Of a stretch of DNA of 64,000 bases, positions 8,487 to 17,826 are shown one piece after another. The stretch is taken from assembly GCF_949774925.1 (NCBI RefSeq), contig NZ_OX458932.1:744001-808000 (forward strand). The letters run 5' to 3'. The notes under the pieces were generated by a model, which was given only the letters and a program-made list of their open reading frames with translations, did no database searches and was not told where the DNA came from. Position 1 is the stretch's first letter. Each line of letters begins with the position of its first letter. This DNA comes from Candidatus Methylacidiphilum fumarolicum. GTDB lineage: Bacteria > Verrucomicrobiota > Verrucomicrobiia > Methylacidiphilales > Methylacidiphilaceae. Both the position numbers and the translations under genes were made by a program.

Positions 8487-10070
8487 ATGATGATCGCATC
8501 ACCCGCTGGTCTTCCCGTTCTGGGCCCGGTCGAGCGCAAGGTCACCTACCGGCTCTATCCATCCAAGACCGTCCGGGATGAGCTTTTGCGGACTCGGTGG
8601 GTCCATTGCTTCCTCTGGAACCTAGCTTTGGAGGAGCGCAGGCGGGCGTGGAAGGAGGAAAAGCGGCGCATCGGTTTCGTCGAGCAGTGCTGATGGCTCA
8701 CCGAACTCCGTTCCTGCAGCGCGCTTCTCGCCTCGATCAACGCTCAATCCGCCCAGGTAACGCTCAAGAGGTTGGATCTCGCCTTTCAGGCGTTCTTCCG
8801 CCGCATCCGGCAAGGCGAAAAGCCGGGATGCCCGCGTTTCAAGCAGGCAGGGTGAATCAGCGGTTTCGGCTTCAAGCAGCACGAAGGTGACTGGCAGCTG
8901 ATCGCCAGAGAGCGAAGCGCTCACCTGAAGCTTCGTCTCTCCGGCATTGGGGAGATCCCGATCCGGGGCAAGGCCCGTACTCCCGGAGAACCCAGGACAT
9001 GCGAGATCTTTCTTTCCGGCGGCCGATGGCATGCGTCGGTCACGATGCGCTGCCGGCCGGCGCGGGAGCATGGCTGTGGAGCCGAGGCTTTCGACCTGGG
9101 CACGGAGCGGTTCCTGACCAGCGCCAGGTTGGAGCCGGGAAAGAGCGAGCCGGACGTTTCCGAGGTCGCCAATCCGCGCCATCTGCGCAAGGCGCTTAAG
9201 AAGCTCAGGAAGCTCGGGCGGACGATCTCCCGCAAGATGGAGGCGGCGATCCGCAAGCACGGGAAACGGAAGGGATTTCGCATTTCCAAGAGGTTGCGCA
9301 AGCAGTACGAGCTGCTCGCCCGGATGCACGCCAAGGTGGCGAACGTCAGGAAGGATTTCCTGCACAAGCAGAGCGCCGCGATGGTGAGACGCAGCGGACT
9401 GTTGATCACGGAGGAGCTGGAGCCGAAAAGGATGACGGCTTCGGCCCGGGGCAGCCGGAAAAAGCCCGGGAAACGTGTGCGGCAAAAAGCCGGGCTGAAT
9501 CGAGAGATGTTGGACGCATCGTTCGGAGCTTTCGGGGCGATGGTCGGATACAAAGCGGAAGAGGCTGGTATCGGATACCTGGAAGCACAGGCGAGGACGT
9601 TGAAGCCAAGCCAGAGATGCCACCGATGCGGCGGCGTCGTGAAAAAGACCCTCGGCGACCGGTGGCATGAGTGCGCATGCGGAGCGTCCTGCCATCGGGA
9701 CGAGAACTCGGCGCTCGGGCTTCTCGACTGGGGCTTGGCGAAATGGGAGAAGGATCACGGCTTCGCCTTTCCGGGGCCGAAGGTCGTTGTATACGGAAAG
9801 GAATGGACGGGAACCGATCCATGCGTGGAGCGGGAAGCTCTGGCCGGATGGAACCTCGCTGCGGGCTGGAAGTCCGCGAGCCGAGCATACTCCGGTGAAA
9901 CTGCCCGCAGGGAAGCGCGAAACTCCATCCCAGAGCCGTCAGGCTTGGATGGAGTAGTTCATTTAATTAGAAAAGCCTTCGCGCTTTTGAGGAAAATTTT
10001 GCATGAATCACCTCAAGCAATTATAGGTGCTATTAGGAAAAAGAACGAGATTGGAAGCCATATTTATTAG
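8487..10070 (+). pseudogene. tnpB: tnpB of IS copy 1, interrupted by two in-frame TGA codons
   Basis: TnpB is the RuvC-like RNA-guided nuclease encoded by IS200/IS605 elements. From ATG 8487 the frame reads RKVTYRLYPSKTVRDELLR, FLWNLALEERRRAWKEEK and FVEQC, stops at TGA 8691-8693, continues in the same frame to a second TGA at 8853-8855, then is open to 10070. Preserved elements are AFDLGTERFL (RuvC Asp), ITEELEPKR (Glu), a CxxC...CxC zinc ribbon (RCHRCGG, HECACG) and HRDENSALGLL (final Asp). The coding frame has no stop inside the element and runs about 35 codons into host DNA. The first TGA is shared with copy 2; the second is private. Confidence 0.88.
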
Positions 10071-10278
10071 TAGCCTGAATCTGGATCTCTTAGATTTTTC
10101 GAATGTTTTCTAGACTAAGCATGGAATCTTTCGGTACGTTTTCAATAATTTATTGAAGAGGAAGCTTGGGCAGAACAACAATTTTCAAAAAGGCATGCCA
10201 GCGCTTTACTTTCTGAACCGCTTGCCATCCAAAGCACCTCCCTATTGACAGGCTTCTGAAGAGAAAAAAAATACAATT
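9964..10278. other. Intergenic region between IS copy 1 and the antiporter gene
   Basis: It holds the read-through tail of tnpB (to 10070), then about 200 AT-rich bases in which I see no gene, tRNA or strong hairpin. The antiporter gene ends at 10279 on the opposite strand. Confidence 0.4.
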
Positions 10279-11478
10279 TTAGCCTTCTTCTTCGTATTCG
10301 CCGATTTCTTTTTTAAGGAGAACTTCTTCCTTTTTCTTTTCTGCAATAACTATGGCTTTGGGAACAATCAGGCCGGCTAATAACATAGGAATAAGGGTGC
10401 TAACAAGAGTAGCAATGGTAATAATGGAATATTCTTCTCTATTCAATATTTTATTCTGTATCCCATAATGGGCAGCAATCAGTCCAAATGTCAATCCACC
10501 GGTTGCAAGAAGTGATCCATAAAGACTTTCTTTAATCGAATGCTTTTCAAGTATCAGATAAGGAAATAGGCCAAACAGCTTGAAGCATGTTTTAATCAGG
10601 GTAAGGAGGAGGATGGGGAAGAAACCAAAAATTAACGCATGAAGTGAAATGTGAAAGCCGCTTTTCATAAAAAAAAATGGAGTTAGTATGCTGTAAGCGA
10701 CTGCTCTGAGTCTTCTGCGTAATAACCTGTCTTTTGAGAAACTATTAGCTGAAAGAATACCCAAAACAAAAGCCGGAAGTACCGGTTCGGTTTTAGCCAT
10801 TGTAGCCAAAAATCCTAGAAGACTGAGCATGAGAAAGACAAATTTTATTTCTGGTTCGCTTACTGGACTTTTCTTAAGAAAAGCAAGAAGGAATCTAAGA
10901 AATTTTGGGAAAAGCCATAGGATTATGAGAGCAATTATTCCGAAAATAATCGAGGAAAGATCCCAATGTGTAAAAAAAATGCCGAGAGCTAAAACTGAAC
11001 CAAAATCCGTAATAAAGCAGCTGGATAAAAGAGTCTTGCCTAATGAGCTGTTTTCTATGCCTCTTTCAACAAGGGAAGTATATATGATGGCAATGGAAGT
11101 GGTCCCAAGAGCAATACCAGCAATAATACATTGAGCAGTTTTCCAATGTAGCAAGTAGTGGGAAAAAAGGGCAATGGCCAAGAAAGGAAACAAAAAGGAG
11201 CTTAATCCCGAAAACATGTTTTTTTTCCACGATTCTTTGAAATATTCAGGTTCGATTTCTGTACCAGCAATAAAACAGAGCATTGTAGCCCCTAGCTTAG
11301 ACAAAAAATTCATCCATTCTGTTGGATTGGAAAGACCTAAAAAATGACTTAGAACAGCTCCCATAAGAATTTCAGCCAGAGCAACAGGGATTTTCAATCG
11401 GATCGCCAAGAGCGCTGCAGAAAAAGCCCCGCCCATCCAGAGGGAAATAAAAAACCATGGGTTTTCCAAAATATTCAT
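10279..11478 (-). CDS. Cation:proton antiporter (Kef/NhaP-type, CPA2-like membrane domain)
   Basis: A 399-residue integral membrane protein with about 11-12 hydrophobic segments and a charged C-terminal tail ending in KKEIGEYEEEG. Supporting features are VALAEILMGAVLSHFLGL, LGATMLCFIAGTEIEPEYF, GIALGTTSIAIIYTSL and TEPVLPAFVLGILSA, which follow the order of Na+/H+ exchanger (PF00999) proteins. No TrkA-N/RCK domain follows, so it is the short form. The start at 11478 is chosen over the ATG eight codons upstream because it begins just before the first membrane helix. It probably contributes to pH or Na+/K+ homeostasis, which would be relevant in an acidophile. It is a single gene. Confidence 0.85.
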   Translation of the reverse strand: MNILENPWFFISLWMGGAFSAALLAIRLKIPVALAEILMGAVLSHFLGLSNPTEWMNFLSKLGATMLCFIAGTEIEPEYFKESWKKNMFSGLSSFLFPFLAIALFSHYLLHWKTAQCIIAGIALGTTSIAIIYTSLVERGIENSSLGKTLLSSCFITDFGSVLALGIFFTHWDLSSIIFGIIALIILWLFPKFLRFLLAFLKKSPVSEPEIKFVFLMLSLLGFLATMAKTEPVLPAFVLGILSANSFSKDRLLRRRLRAVAYSILTPFFFMKSGFHISLHALIFGFFPILLLTLIKTCFKLFGLFPYLILEKHSIKESLYGSLLATGGLTFGLIAAHYGIQNKILNREEYSIITIATLVSTLIPMLLAGLIVPKAIVIAEKKKEEVLLKKEIGEYEEEG

Positions 11479-11933
11479 AGCAGCTAAAAAAAGAAAAGGC
11501 ACTCTTTAAAGAGAAGTTGCTTCTTACCAATAGGCTTTTCTGGAATTGACCCTCAAAAGTTCGACAAAGAAAAAGAAAATGTTTTATTTCTAACCTATGA
11601 AAGTTTTAAACCGTGGGAAAAGGGCTTGAACTATTGACAAAAGAATAAACTCACTTAACGATAATATATATGTATTTGAGCATTAATCGCTACGAAAAAA
11701 AGACGATTAACCTGAAGAATTTGTCAGCTGCGAAACCGCTACTCTGTAAGCTTTGGAGGATCTAGTGATAGATCCTTCTCTAAGATCGTCCACAAAGAAG
11801 CAGAAAAGTTGCTTCATTTCTTTTGAAGAGGAATAAGTAATGATTTTGAAGCAATGGAGGAGGTTACTTTCTCCTGAGAACTTTGCTGCTTTAGATTTTC
11901 TTAACATGTCTATCAAAAAGAAAAGAGATTCTT
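11479..11933. other. Intergenic region with hairpins upstream of the old yellow enzyme gene
   Basis: No supported gene. A TTGACA box lies at 11634-11639 with an AT-rich ATAATATATA stretch from 11661, but the spacing (about 20) is longer than normal for a promoter. Two small hairpins follow: GGATCTA/TAGATCC at 11758-11775 with a four-base loop, and GAAGCA/TGCTTC shortly after. They could belong to the 5' leader of the downstream gene or be a terminator. A 69-codon minus-strand frame here has no family resemblance. Confidence 0.35.
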
Positions 11934-13070
11934 ATGAATGCATTAAAGCACTTATTCAAACCTTTGGTTGTTGGAGAGATAACCGTAGTAAATCGAATCT
12001 GGATGGCTCCAATGACTCGATGTCGGGCAGGGCAACCTGGGGATGTTCCTACAGAATTAATGGCTAAATATTATGCTCAGCGGGCCTCTGCGGGACTCAT
12101 TATTACCGAAGCCACGCAGATCAGTAAAGAAGGGCAAGGATACATATGGACTCCTGGTATCTACACGGATGCTCAGGAGGAAGGTTGGCGTCGAGTTGTG
12201 GAAGCGGTTCATCAGGCTGGAGGAAAAATCGCCTTACAACTTTGGCATGTTGGGAGAATCTCTCATCATCTACTTCAAGAAGGAGGAAAACCTCCCGTTG
12301 CTCCTTCGCCTATTCAGGCAAAAAATTCTAAATGTTTTGTTTTATTGCCCGATGGTACTCCGGCTCAGGTAGATCCGGATGTTCCAAGAGAACTTTCTAT
12401 TCCAGAAATTCATCGGATCATTGGCGAGTATGCAGCAGCTGCAAAACGAGCCATGAGAGCTGGTTTTGATTTAGTCGAAATCCATTGTGCTAATGGATAC
12501 CTGCCCAATCAGTTTCTCGATATTCGAGCAAATCAAAGAAAAGATCAATATGGGGGATCTCTTCAGAATAGGGCACGTTTCGTGCTCGAAGTGGTCGATG
12601 CGGTTTGTGAGGCTATAGGAAACAAACGGGTAGGGGTGCGTCTTTCTCCGAAGGGAATTTTTTGTGATATGACAGTAGAAGGGAGCATGGAGACAAATTT
12701 GTATGTTGCCTCTGAACTTGGAAAGCGTTCTATTGCCTATCTTCACATTGTTGAGCCAGATTGGGCAGAAGGGCAACCTCTAACAGATGAAGAACGGAAG
12801 GCTTTCCGTGAATCTTTCCCAAATGTATTAGTTTTTTGTAGTGGTTATACGGCTGAGCGAGCTGAATCGACCATTGCTTCAGGGATTGCCGATGCTATTG
12901 CTTTTGGTCGGCTGTTTATTGCTAATCCTGATTTACCGGAACGGTTTCGGCGTGGAGCTTTATTGAATGTACCAGATCCTTCCACATTTTATGGAGGAGA
13001 AGAAAAAGGGTACACAGATTATCCGACTATCGACGAACAAAACAGGAGAGGAGACGGGACTGTTCTCTAA
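11934..13070 (+). CDS. Old yellow enzyme family NADH:flavin oxidoreductase (alkene reductase, NemA-like)
   Basis: A 378-residue FMN-dependent TIM-barrel enzyme. The N-terminus LFKPLVVGEITVVNRIWMAP carries the classical MAPMTR element, followed by GLIITEATQIS, QLWHVGRISH and the active-site HCANGYLPNQFLD. The C-terminus has ADAIAFGRLFIANPDLPERF and FYGGEEKGYTDYP. These are diagnostic of class I OYEs, which reduce activated C=C bonds or nitro-esters with NAD(P)H. The start ATG 11934 is preceded by an AAAGAGATTCTT stretch that is only a weak ribosome site. The 3' end shares a hairpin with the convergent downstream gene. Confidence 0.93.
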   Translation: MNALKHLFKPLVVGEITVVNRIWMAPMTRCRAGQPGDVPTELMAKYYAQRASAGLIITEATQISKEGQGYIWTPGIYTDAQEEGWRRVVEAVHQAGGKIALQLWHVGRISHHLLQEGGKPPVAPSPIQAKNSKCFVLLPDGTPAQVDPDVPRELSIPEIHRIIGEYAAAAKRAMRAGFDLVEIHCANGYLPNQFLDIRANQRKDQYGGSLQNRARFVLEVVDAVCEAIGNKRVGVRLSPKGIFCDMTVEGSMETNLYVASELGKRSIAYLHIVEPDWAEGQPLTDEERKAFRESFPNVLVFCSGYTAERAESTIASGIADAIAFGRLFIANPDLPERFRRGALLNVPDPSTFYGGEEKGYTDYPTIDEQNRRGDGTVL

Positions 13071-13091
13071 TTACCATTTGCTCATTAGAGA
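13064..13091. terminator. Bidirectional hairpin between convergent genes
   Basis: TCTCTAAT (13064-13071) pairs perfectly with ATTAGAGA (13084-13091) around a 12-base loop. It spans the stop codons of the two convergent genes, so it probably ends both transcripts. There is no long T-tract on either side. Confidence 0.5.
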
Positions 13092-13756
13092 GCTTTAAAG
13101 AAAGCTTGGAAAACCGGCCCATAATAGACTAAATCTCTTTCCGGATGGTATTGGACACCAATACAAAAAGGATAAGACTTAAGCCTTACCTGTTCGATAA
13201 TTCCATCATATTTCGCTCGGGCTTCTATCGAGAGTCCTTCAGCAATTCTCTTTATAGCCTGGTGATGTGAACTATTGACAGCTTGGAATTGGAAAGTAGC
13301 ATTTTTTTCGACAGTCAGCTCTTGCAGGTTTTGGTCATAGAATATGGGTTCATTATGACCGGAAATGTTTAGAGAAAGACTTCCACCTAGGAAAATATTA
13401 AGCAGCTGGATTCCACGGCAAATGCAAAGTACTGGCTTGCCTTTGTCAAGGGTTTGCTCAAGTAGTGCAAACTCCCATTTATCACGTTGGAAATTGGGAG
13501 AAATTATCTGAGAAGGATCTTCCCCATCTATATTACTATACTGTTCTTGATATTCTCTTGAGATATCCTCTCCTCCCGTCAGTAGAAGTCCATCGTACTC
13601 TTTAGGGGAGGGTATTGGGTAAAGCTTTGAAATAACCTCTTGTCTATGTTCCCTAATATTGAGAAGTTGGATAGAATACGTGTTAGCTAGTTGATTGAGC
13701 TTCTCAAAGTATTGTTTATCCTTATCTCGAATCCAACAATAAACTTTTTTAATCAC
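13085..13756 (-). CDS. Class I glutamine amidotransferase-like hydrolase (gamma-glutamyl-GABA hydrolase, PuuD family)
   Basis: 223 residues with the Peptidase C26 pattern: DGLLLTGGEDISREYQ near residue 55, the nucleophile elbow PVLCICRGIQLLN with Cys113, SSHHQAIK, and QYHPERD with the catalytic His near the C-terminus. PuuD-type enzymes cut gamma-glutamyl bonds in the cytosol; the true substrate here is unknown, since no putrescine-degradation neighbours are seen. The gene is about 30 residues shorter than E. coli PuuD but contains all landmark motifs. It is convergent with the old yellow enzyme gene. Confidence 0.85.
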   Translation of the reverse strand: MIKKVYCWIRDKDKQYFEKLNQLANTYSIQLLNIREHRQEVISKLYPIPSPKEYDGLLLTGGEDISREYQEQYSNIDGEDPSQIISPNFQRDKWEFALLEQTLDKGKPVLCICRGIQLLNIFLGGSLSLNISGHNEPIFYDQNLQELTVEKNATFQFQAVNSSHHQAIKRIAEGLSIEARAKYDGIIEQVRLKSYPFCIGVQYHPERDLVYYGPVFQAFFKAL

Positions 13757-14218
13757 TTGTAAAATAAAATCTAGCCATTATAAGCAAGCAAATTTTTTTT
13801 CGAGTATCGAATGGAGATTACCTAAAAGAAAAATAATCATAATATTAAAATAATATTAAATAATGTTTGTTATATTTTTTTATTTAAAAAGTATATTATA
13901 TTTATTTATTTTAATTTTTATTAAATAAATTATTAGAAATGAATAACATGTGAATAAATAAAATTTTTAAAAATAGTATATTGCTATTATTAGATTATAA
14001 GCATTCTGTTAATAAAGATTAGCTATATTAGGAAATGTTTGTAATATTAGTTTATTTTTTATTGCAAAGTTTCCATGATTGATCTATCTTCTCTAAAAAT
14101 GTATACACTAGCTTCTTTTCTTTATTTCACCTTTTATTCTCGCTGCATACTTTCTGTTAAAAGGCGAAAGGATTCTTTGTAGAAGTCCATTGGGTTAAAA
14201 TCGAGCCTCTAGCCAGAA
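13757..14218. other. Strongly AT-rich divergent intergenic region
   Basis: About 460 bases with long A/T runs between the amidotransferase-like gene (minus) and the six-gene complex I-like operon (plus). It must hold promoters for both, but the composition gives too many TATAAT-like matches to single one out. No ORF or RNA gene is recognised. Confidence 0.4.
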
Positions 14219-16219
14219 ATGAACGAATATCTCCTTAAGGGATTACTCTTTATTTTTATTTTTTATATTTCTTTTGTCGTTCTTGCAAAGAACAATTTTA
14301 GATTTACCTATTGGCTAAGTGCTTGTTATTCAGGGTTTGGCTTACTATGTTCTCTTTCTTTTCTTCTCTCTGGTCAATCTAGTCAGTCCATAAGCTTTCC
14401 TCTTGGCCTACCAACGACGGGTGCCCACTTTAAAATCGATGCCTTAGCTAGCTTTTTCCTTTTGATCGTTAATCTTGGATCTTTCATCTCTTCATTTTAT
14501 GGCATCGGATATGGTTCTCATACATCCGAACAGTCAAGAATCCTTCCTTTTTACATTATTTTCTTGGGTTCGATGAATATGGTCCTCCTTGCAGCTGATG
14601 CCTTTAGTTTCCTTTTTTTCTGGGAATTGATGTCCTTATCTTCATGGGCATTGGTCATGTCTTCTCATCAGCACAAAGAAACAGCTGAGGCAGGCTTTAT
14701 TTATATTTTGATGGCTTCTCTTGGAACATTTGCTTTGCTTTTTGCCTTGAGTCTCATCGCTGCTCCTTCTAAATCCTACTGTTTTGATCAGATGGGTAAG
14801 GTAAATATGGATGGAAAGTTAGCTTCCCTTATCTTTTTACTTGCTTTATTGGGAGCAGGATCGAAAGCGGGCCTTGTGCCTCTTCATGTTTGGTTGCCGA
14901 AAGCTCATCCTGCAGCTCCAAGCCATGTGTCAGCTCTCATGAGTGGTGTAATGACGAAAGTGGCCGTTTATGGGTTTATTCGAATTGTTTTTGACCTGCT
15001 TCCATTCCAAGAAAAATGGTGGAGCATCCTGATTCTGATCATTGCTGGGATTTCCACAGTCGCTGGGGTCCTTTATGCACTGATGCAGCATGATATAAAA
15101 AGACTACTTGCCTATCATACGATTGAAAATATTGGCATTGTCTTTATAGGGATTGGGCTATCCATGGCTTTTAAAATTTACGGTATGACTGCTGCTTCGG
15201 CCTTGGCAATGACAGCAGCTCTTTTTCATGCACTGAACCATTCAATTTTCAAAAATCTGCTCTTTTTAGGCTCCGGAGCGATCCAGTCTGCTACGGATCA
15301 AAGAGACATGGAAAAACTGGGGGGCTTGATTTTGAACATGCCTCATACCGCCTTTACTTTTTTAATTGGCAGCGTGGCCATCAGCGCGCTTCCTCCACTA
15401 AATGGTTTTGTTTCCGAATGGCTTCTCATGCAATCGATTCTGCAGAGTCCCCAACTTCCTTCCTGGGGAATGAAGTTCCTTGTTCCATCTGTGGGAGCCT
15501 TTCTTGCTTTATCAGCAGCTCTGGCAGCATCATGTTTTATTAAAGTTTATGGGATAACCTTTTTGGGCCGCCCGAGATCGATGCAATCAACAGCAGCCTG
15601 TGAAACAGACCGGTGGTCAGTATTAGCAATGTATGCTCTGGCTTTTCTCTGCATTATTTTTGGTATCTTTCCAAGATTAGTAATTCATTTGCTTGGGCCC
15701 GTTGTCAGAGCGATTGCAGGTACCCATTACTTTCCTTTTTCTGCTAAATCCTTCTTCATGCCTTTGTCCCTTGCGGTTGACCAAAATGCTTATAATGGGT
15801 TTGTTCTAGTGCTTCTGCTTGGGATTTTCCTATTTTTCATATTAACTAGTATCAAATGGCTGGCCTCTGATCAATTCAGAAGAACGTCAATTTGGGATTG
15901 TGGATATCCAGAGAAAAGCCCTGACTGCCAATACACCGCGAATAGTTTTGCACAACCAATCCGAAAAGTCTTTGGTCCTTTCCTTTTTGCCACAAAAGAA
16001 AAGGTTATTTGTAGCGAGCCGTGGTATCCAAAGGCTGCTAAAATGATCGTCAAACTGCACGACCAGATATGGGAATATTTCTACAAACCCGTAGCGATGG
16101 CTATTGATAGCATTAGTGAAAAAATCAATTTTCTCCAGTTTCTTACCGTTAGGAGGTATCTGGTTTTAGTATTTTTAACCCTGGTGAGTCTTTTAGGTTT
16201 TTTAGCATTTTTGTTATGA
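14219..16219 (+). CDS. Proton-translocating antiporter-like subunit, HyfB type (Ehr/hydrogenase-4-like complex)
   Basis: A 666-residue membrane protein with some 16 hydrophobic segments, homologous to HyfB/NuoL-type subunits. Diagnostic is GSKAGLVPLHVWLPKAHPAA with SALMSGVMTKVAVYG, containing the conserved lysines and histidine of the proton channel, and LLAYHTIENIGIVFIGIG. C-terminal residues after about 540 include DCGYPEKSPDCQYTANSF, typical of HyfB/HycC C-termini. It is the first gene of a six-gene operon with overlapping or near-overlapping ends (ATGA overlap with the next gene at 16216). Predicted to pump or exchange ions as part of a membrane complex. Confidence 0.9.
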   Translation: MNEYLLKGLLFIFIFYISFVVLAKNNFRFTYWLSACYSGFGLLCSLSFLLSGQSSQSISFPLGLPTTGAHFKIDALASFFLLIVNLGSFISSFYGIGYGSHTSEQSRILPFYIIFLGSMNMVLLAADAFSFLFFWELMSLSSWALVMSSHQHKETAEAGFIYILMASLGTFALLFALSLIAAPSKSYCFDQMGKVNMDGKLASLIFLLALLGAGSKAGLVPLHVWLPKAHPAAPSHVSALMSGVMTKVAVYGFIRIVFDLLPFQEKWWSILILIIAGISTVAGVLYALMQHDIKRLLAYHTIENIGIVFIGIGLSMAFKIYGMTAASALAMTAALFHALNHSIFKNLLFLGSGAIQSATDQRDMEKLGGLILNMPHTAFTFLIGSVAISALPPLNGFVSEWLLMQSILQSPQLPSWGMKFLVPSVGAFLALSAALAASCFIKVYGITFLGRPRSMQSTAACETDRWSVLAMYALAFLCIIFGIFPRLVIHLLGPVVRAIAGTHYFPFSAKSFFMPLSLAVDQNAYNGFVLVLLLGIFLFFILTSIKWLASDQFRRTSIWDCGYPEKSPDCQYTANSFAQPIRKVFGPFLFATKEKVICSEPWYPKAAKMIVKLHDQIWEYFYKPVAMAIDSISEKINFLQFLTVRRYLVLVFLTLVSLLGFLAFLL

Positions 16220-17166
16220 TTAAAAATTTGGTTTTTCAATGTTTTGATGCGTTCCTTCTTCTTGCTGTCAGTCCTCTGGTGATTGGCATTATAAGAAAGA
16301 CGAAAGCGCGGTTCCTTCTGAAACAAGGTCCTTCTCTTTTGCAGCCCTACTACGACCTCATGAAATTGTTTCGTAAGGAAGTGACTCTTCCTGACTCTGC
16401 TTCATGGTTATTTAAAGCTACGCCCTATGTGGTCTTTACATTCAGCTGGCTAGCAGCCTCCCTTGTGCCTACCTTTTCTGCAAATCTACTTTTTAGTAGA
16501 ACAGCGGATCTCATTGCGATTGTAGCCCTCTTGGGTACAGCTAGGTTTTTCCTTTCCCTTGCGGCCTTAGATGCGGGGACAAGTTTTGGGGGATTAGGAT
16601 CTAGCAGAGAATCTTTGATTGCTTCACTGGCTGAACCCGCAATGATCATGATCATTTTCACAATAGCTTTGGTGGCGAAATCAACAGATCTCTCTGCAAT
16701 TTCTACTTTTATGATTTCTGGACAAGCAGGCTTAAGAGTCTCCTTGTGGCTTGCTTTAGCTTCTTTAGTTCTAGTTGCAATTGCTGAAAATGGGAGAATT
16801 CCTGTGGATAATCCTGCCACCCACCTGGAATTGACAATGATTCATGAAGCCATGATCCTCGAGTATTCTGGCAAATACCTAGCTTTGCTAGAGGCTGCCA
16901 GTCAACTTAAAATCGTTCTTTATCTTTCTCTGGTTGCCGCCGTTTTTTTCCCTTTTGGCATGTCAACCATGGTGGGTGGGATTTCTAGCTTTTTTATAGG
17001 GCTTTTTACCTATATTGCCAAAATTGGCTTAGGGGCTATAATGCTAGGATTTTTTGAAATCTTGGTGGCAAAGATGCGGCTTTTCAAAATCCCAAACTTT
17101 CTTGGAGCTGCTTTCATGCTGGCGCTTCTAGCTACCGTACTCCTTTTTGTTTCACGAAGCTTATGA
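16216..17166 (+). CDS. HyfC/NuoH-like membrane subunit
   Basis: A 316-residue membrane protein of the respiratory complex I subunit 1 family. Landmarks are KARFLLKQGPSLLQPYYDLMKLFRK near residue 30 (a NuoH/HycD-type loop facing the peripheral arm), ENGRIPVDNPATHLELTMIHEA near residue 200, and multiple hydrophobic helices. The conserved glutamate-rich loop supports a role at the membrane/peripheral-arm junction. It overlaps the HyfB-like gene by four bases and the next gene by four bases, so expression is coupled. Confidence 0.92.
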   Translation: MIKNLVFQCFDAFLLLAVSPLVIGIIRKTKARFLLKQGPSLLQPYYDLMKLFRKEVTLPDSASWLFKATPYVVFTFSWLAASLVPTFSANLLFSRTADLIAIVALLGTARFFLSLAALDAGTSFGGLGSSRESLIASLAEPAMIMIIFTIALVAKSTDLSAISTFMISGQAGLRVSLWLALASLVLVAIAENGRIPVDNPATHLELTMIHEAMILEYSGKYLALLEAASQLKIVLYLSLVAAVFFPFGMSTMVGGISSFFIGLFTYIAKIGLGAIMLGFFEILVAKMRLFKIPNFLGAAFMLALLATVLLFVSRSL

Positions 17167-17825
17167 ATCATAACCTTAATTTTGATATCACCCATATGCT
17201 AGCTGGCTCAATGCTCCTAGTTAGCTTTGTTCTTCTTTATCAAGACAGAATGTTTAGCCTTCTGAACGTCTATACCGTGCATGCTTTAGTTCTTGCAGCG
17301 GCTGCTGCCTGGCAAGGATTTGTTCAGCATGCACCACATCTCTACGCCACAGCGGTTATAGCTTTGGTGTTTAAAGCGATAGCTATCCCTTTGACCCTGA
17401 GATGGTTGATTGTCAAGCTAGCAATCCACAGGGAGATAGAAAAGGTGGTAGGTTCGGGAATTTCTGTGATTGTTGGGTTTTTCCTTACCGCCTTATCGAT
17501 TACTGTCATGATGAAAGCCAGTGGGGGTACCGATCCAATGACCCGAGAGGATCTTTCATTTGCACTAGCGGTGGTGTTGATCGGTCTTTTGATGATGGCT
17601 GGTAGGCGCAATGCAATAAGCCAGGTTGTTGGATTTATGTCCATGGAAAATGGTTTGATTTTAGCAGCCGTTGGTGCAAAAGGAATGCCACTTGTTGTTG
17701 AAATAAGTGTGGCTTTTTCTGTTCTAATCGCATTGATCGTTATCGGTATCTTTCTTTTCCGAATTAGAGAAAGATTCGATGTCGTTGATATCCGTGGACT
17801 CGAAAAGTCAGGAGGTGAACGGTAA
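17163..17825 (+). CDS. HyfE-like membrane subunit (NuoK-type)
   Basis: 220 residues, the usual HyfE size, with about seven hydrophobic segments. FKAIAIPLTLRWLIVKLAIH and GFMSMENGLILAAVGAKG (a conserved membrane glutamate in MEN) match HyfE. It forms part of the ion-conducting membrane arm. It overlaps the HyfC-like gene by four bases. A strong ribosome site for the next gene, AGGAGGTG, lies within its last codons. Confidence 0.88.
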   Translation: MNHNLNFDITHMLAGSMLLVSFVLLYQDRMFSLLNVYTVHALVLAAAAAWQGFVQHAPHLYATAVIALVFKAIAIPLTLRWLIVKLAIHREIEKVVGSGISVIVGFFLTALSITVMMKASGGTDPMTREDLSFALAVVLIGLLMMAGRRNAISQVVGFMSMENGLILAAVGAKGMPLVVEISVAFSVLIALIVIGIFLFRIRERFDVVDIRGLEKSGGER

Positions 17826-17826
17826 A

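Larger units (their letters stand above)
7957..9963. mobile_element. IS200/IS605-type insertion element, copy 1
   Basis: The boundaries come from comparison with copy 2 at 43184-45188: identity begins at TCTACCCTCT and ends at GTAGTTCATT, after which the flanks differ. The element is about 2.0 kb, GC-rich against an AT-rich background, with divergent tnpA (minus) and tnpB (plus) separated by about 50 bases. No terminal inverted repeats or target duplication are apparent, as expected for this single-strand transposing family. A subterminal hairpin is present at 7982-8007. tnpA is intact, so this copy could supply transposase; tnpB is broken. Confidence 0.88.

Noticed and set aside
8622-9758. 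378-codon minus-strand frame within IS copy 1, and its counterpart in copy 2 (43847-44983)
   Set aside because: It lies antisense to tnpB, whose RuvC and zinc-finger motifs are clear. The long antisense frame is a by-product of high GC content and has no protein-like motif of its own.
11707-11916. 69-codon minus-strand ORF upstream of the old yellow enzyme gene
   Set aside because: It overlaps the presumed promoter and leader hairpins, and shows no family resemblance.
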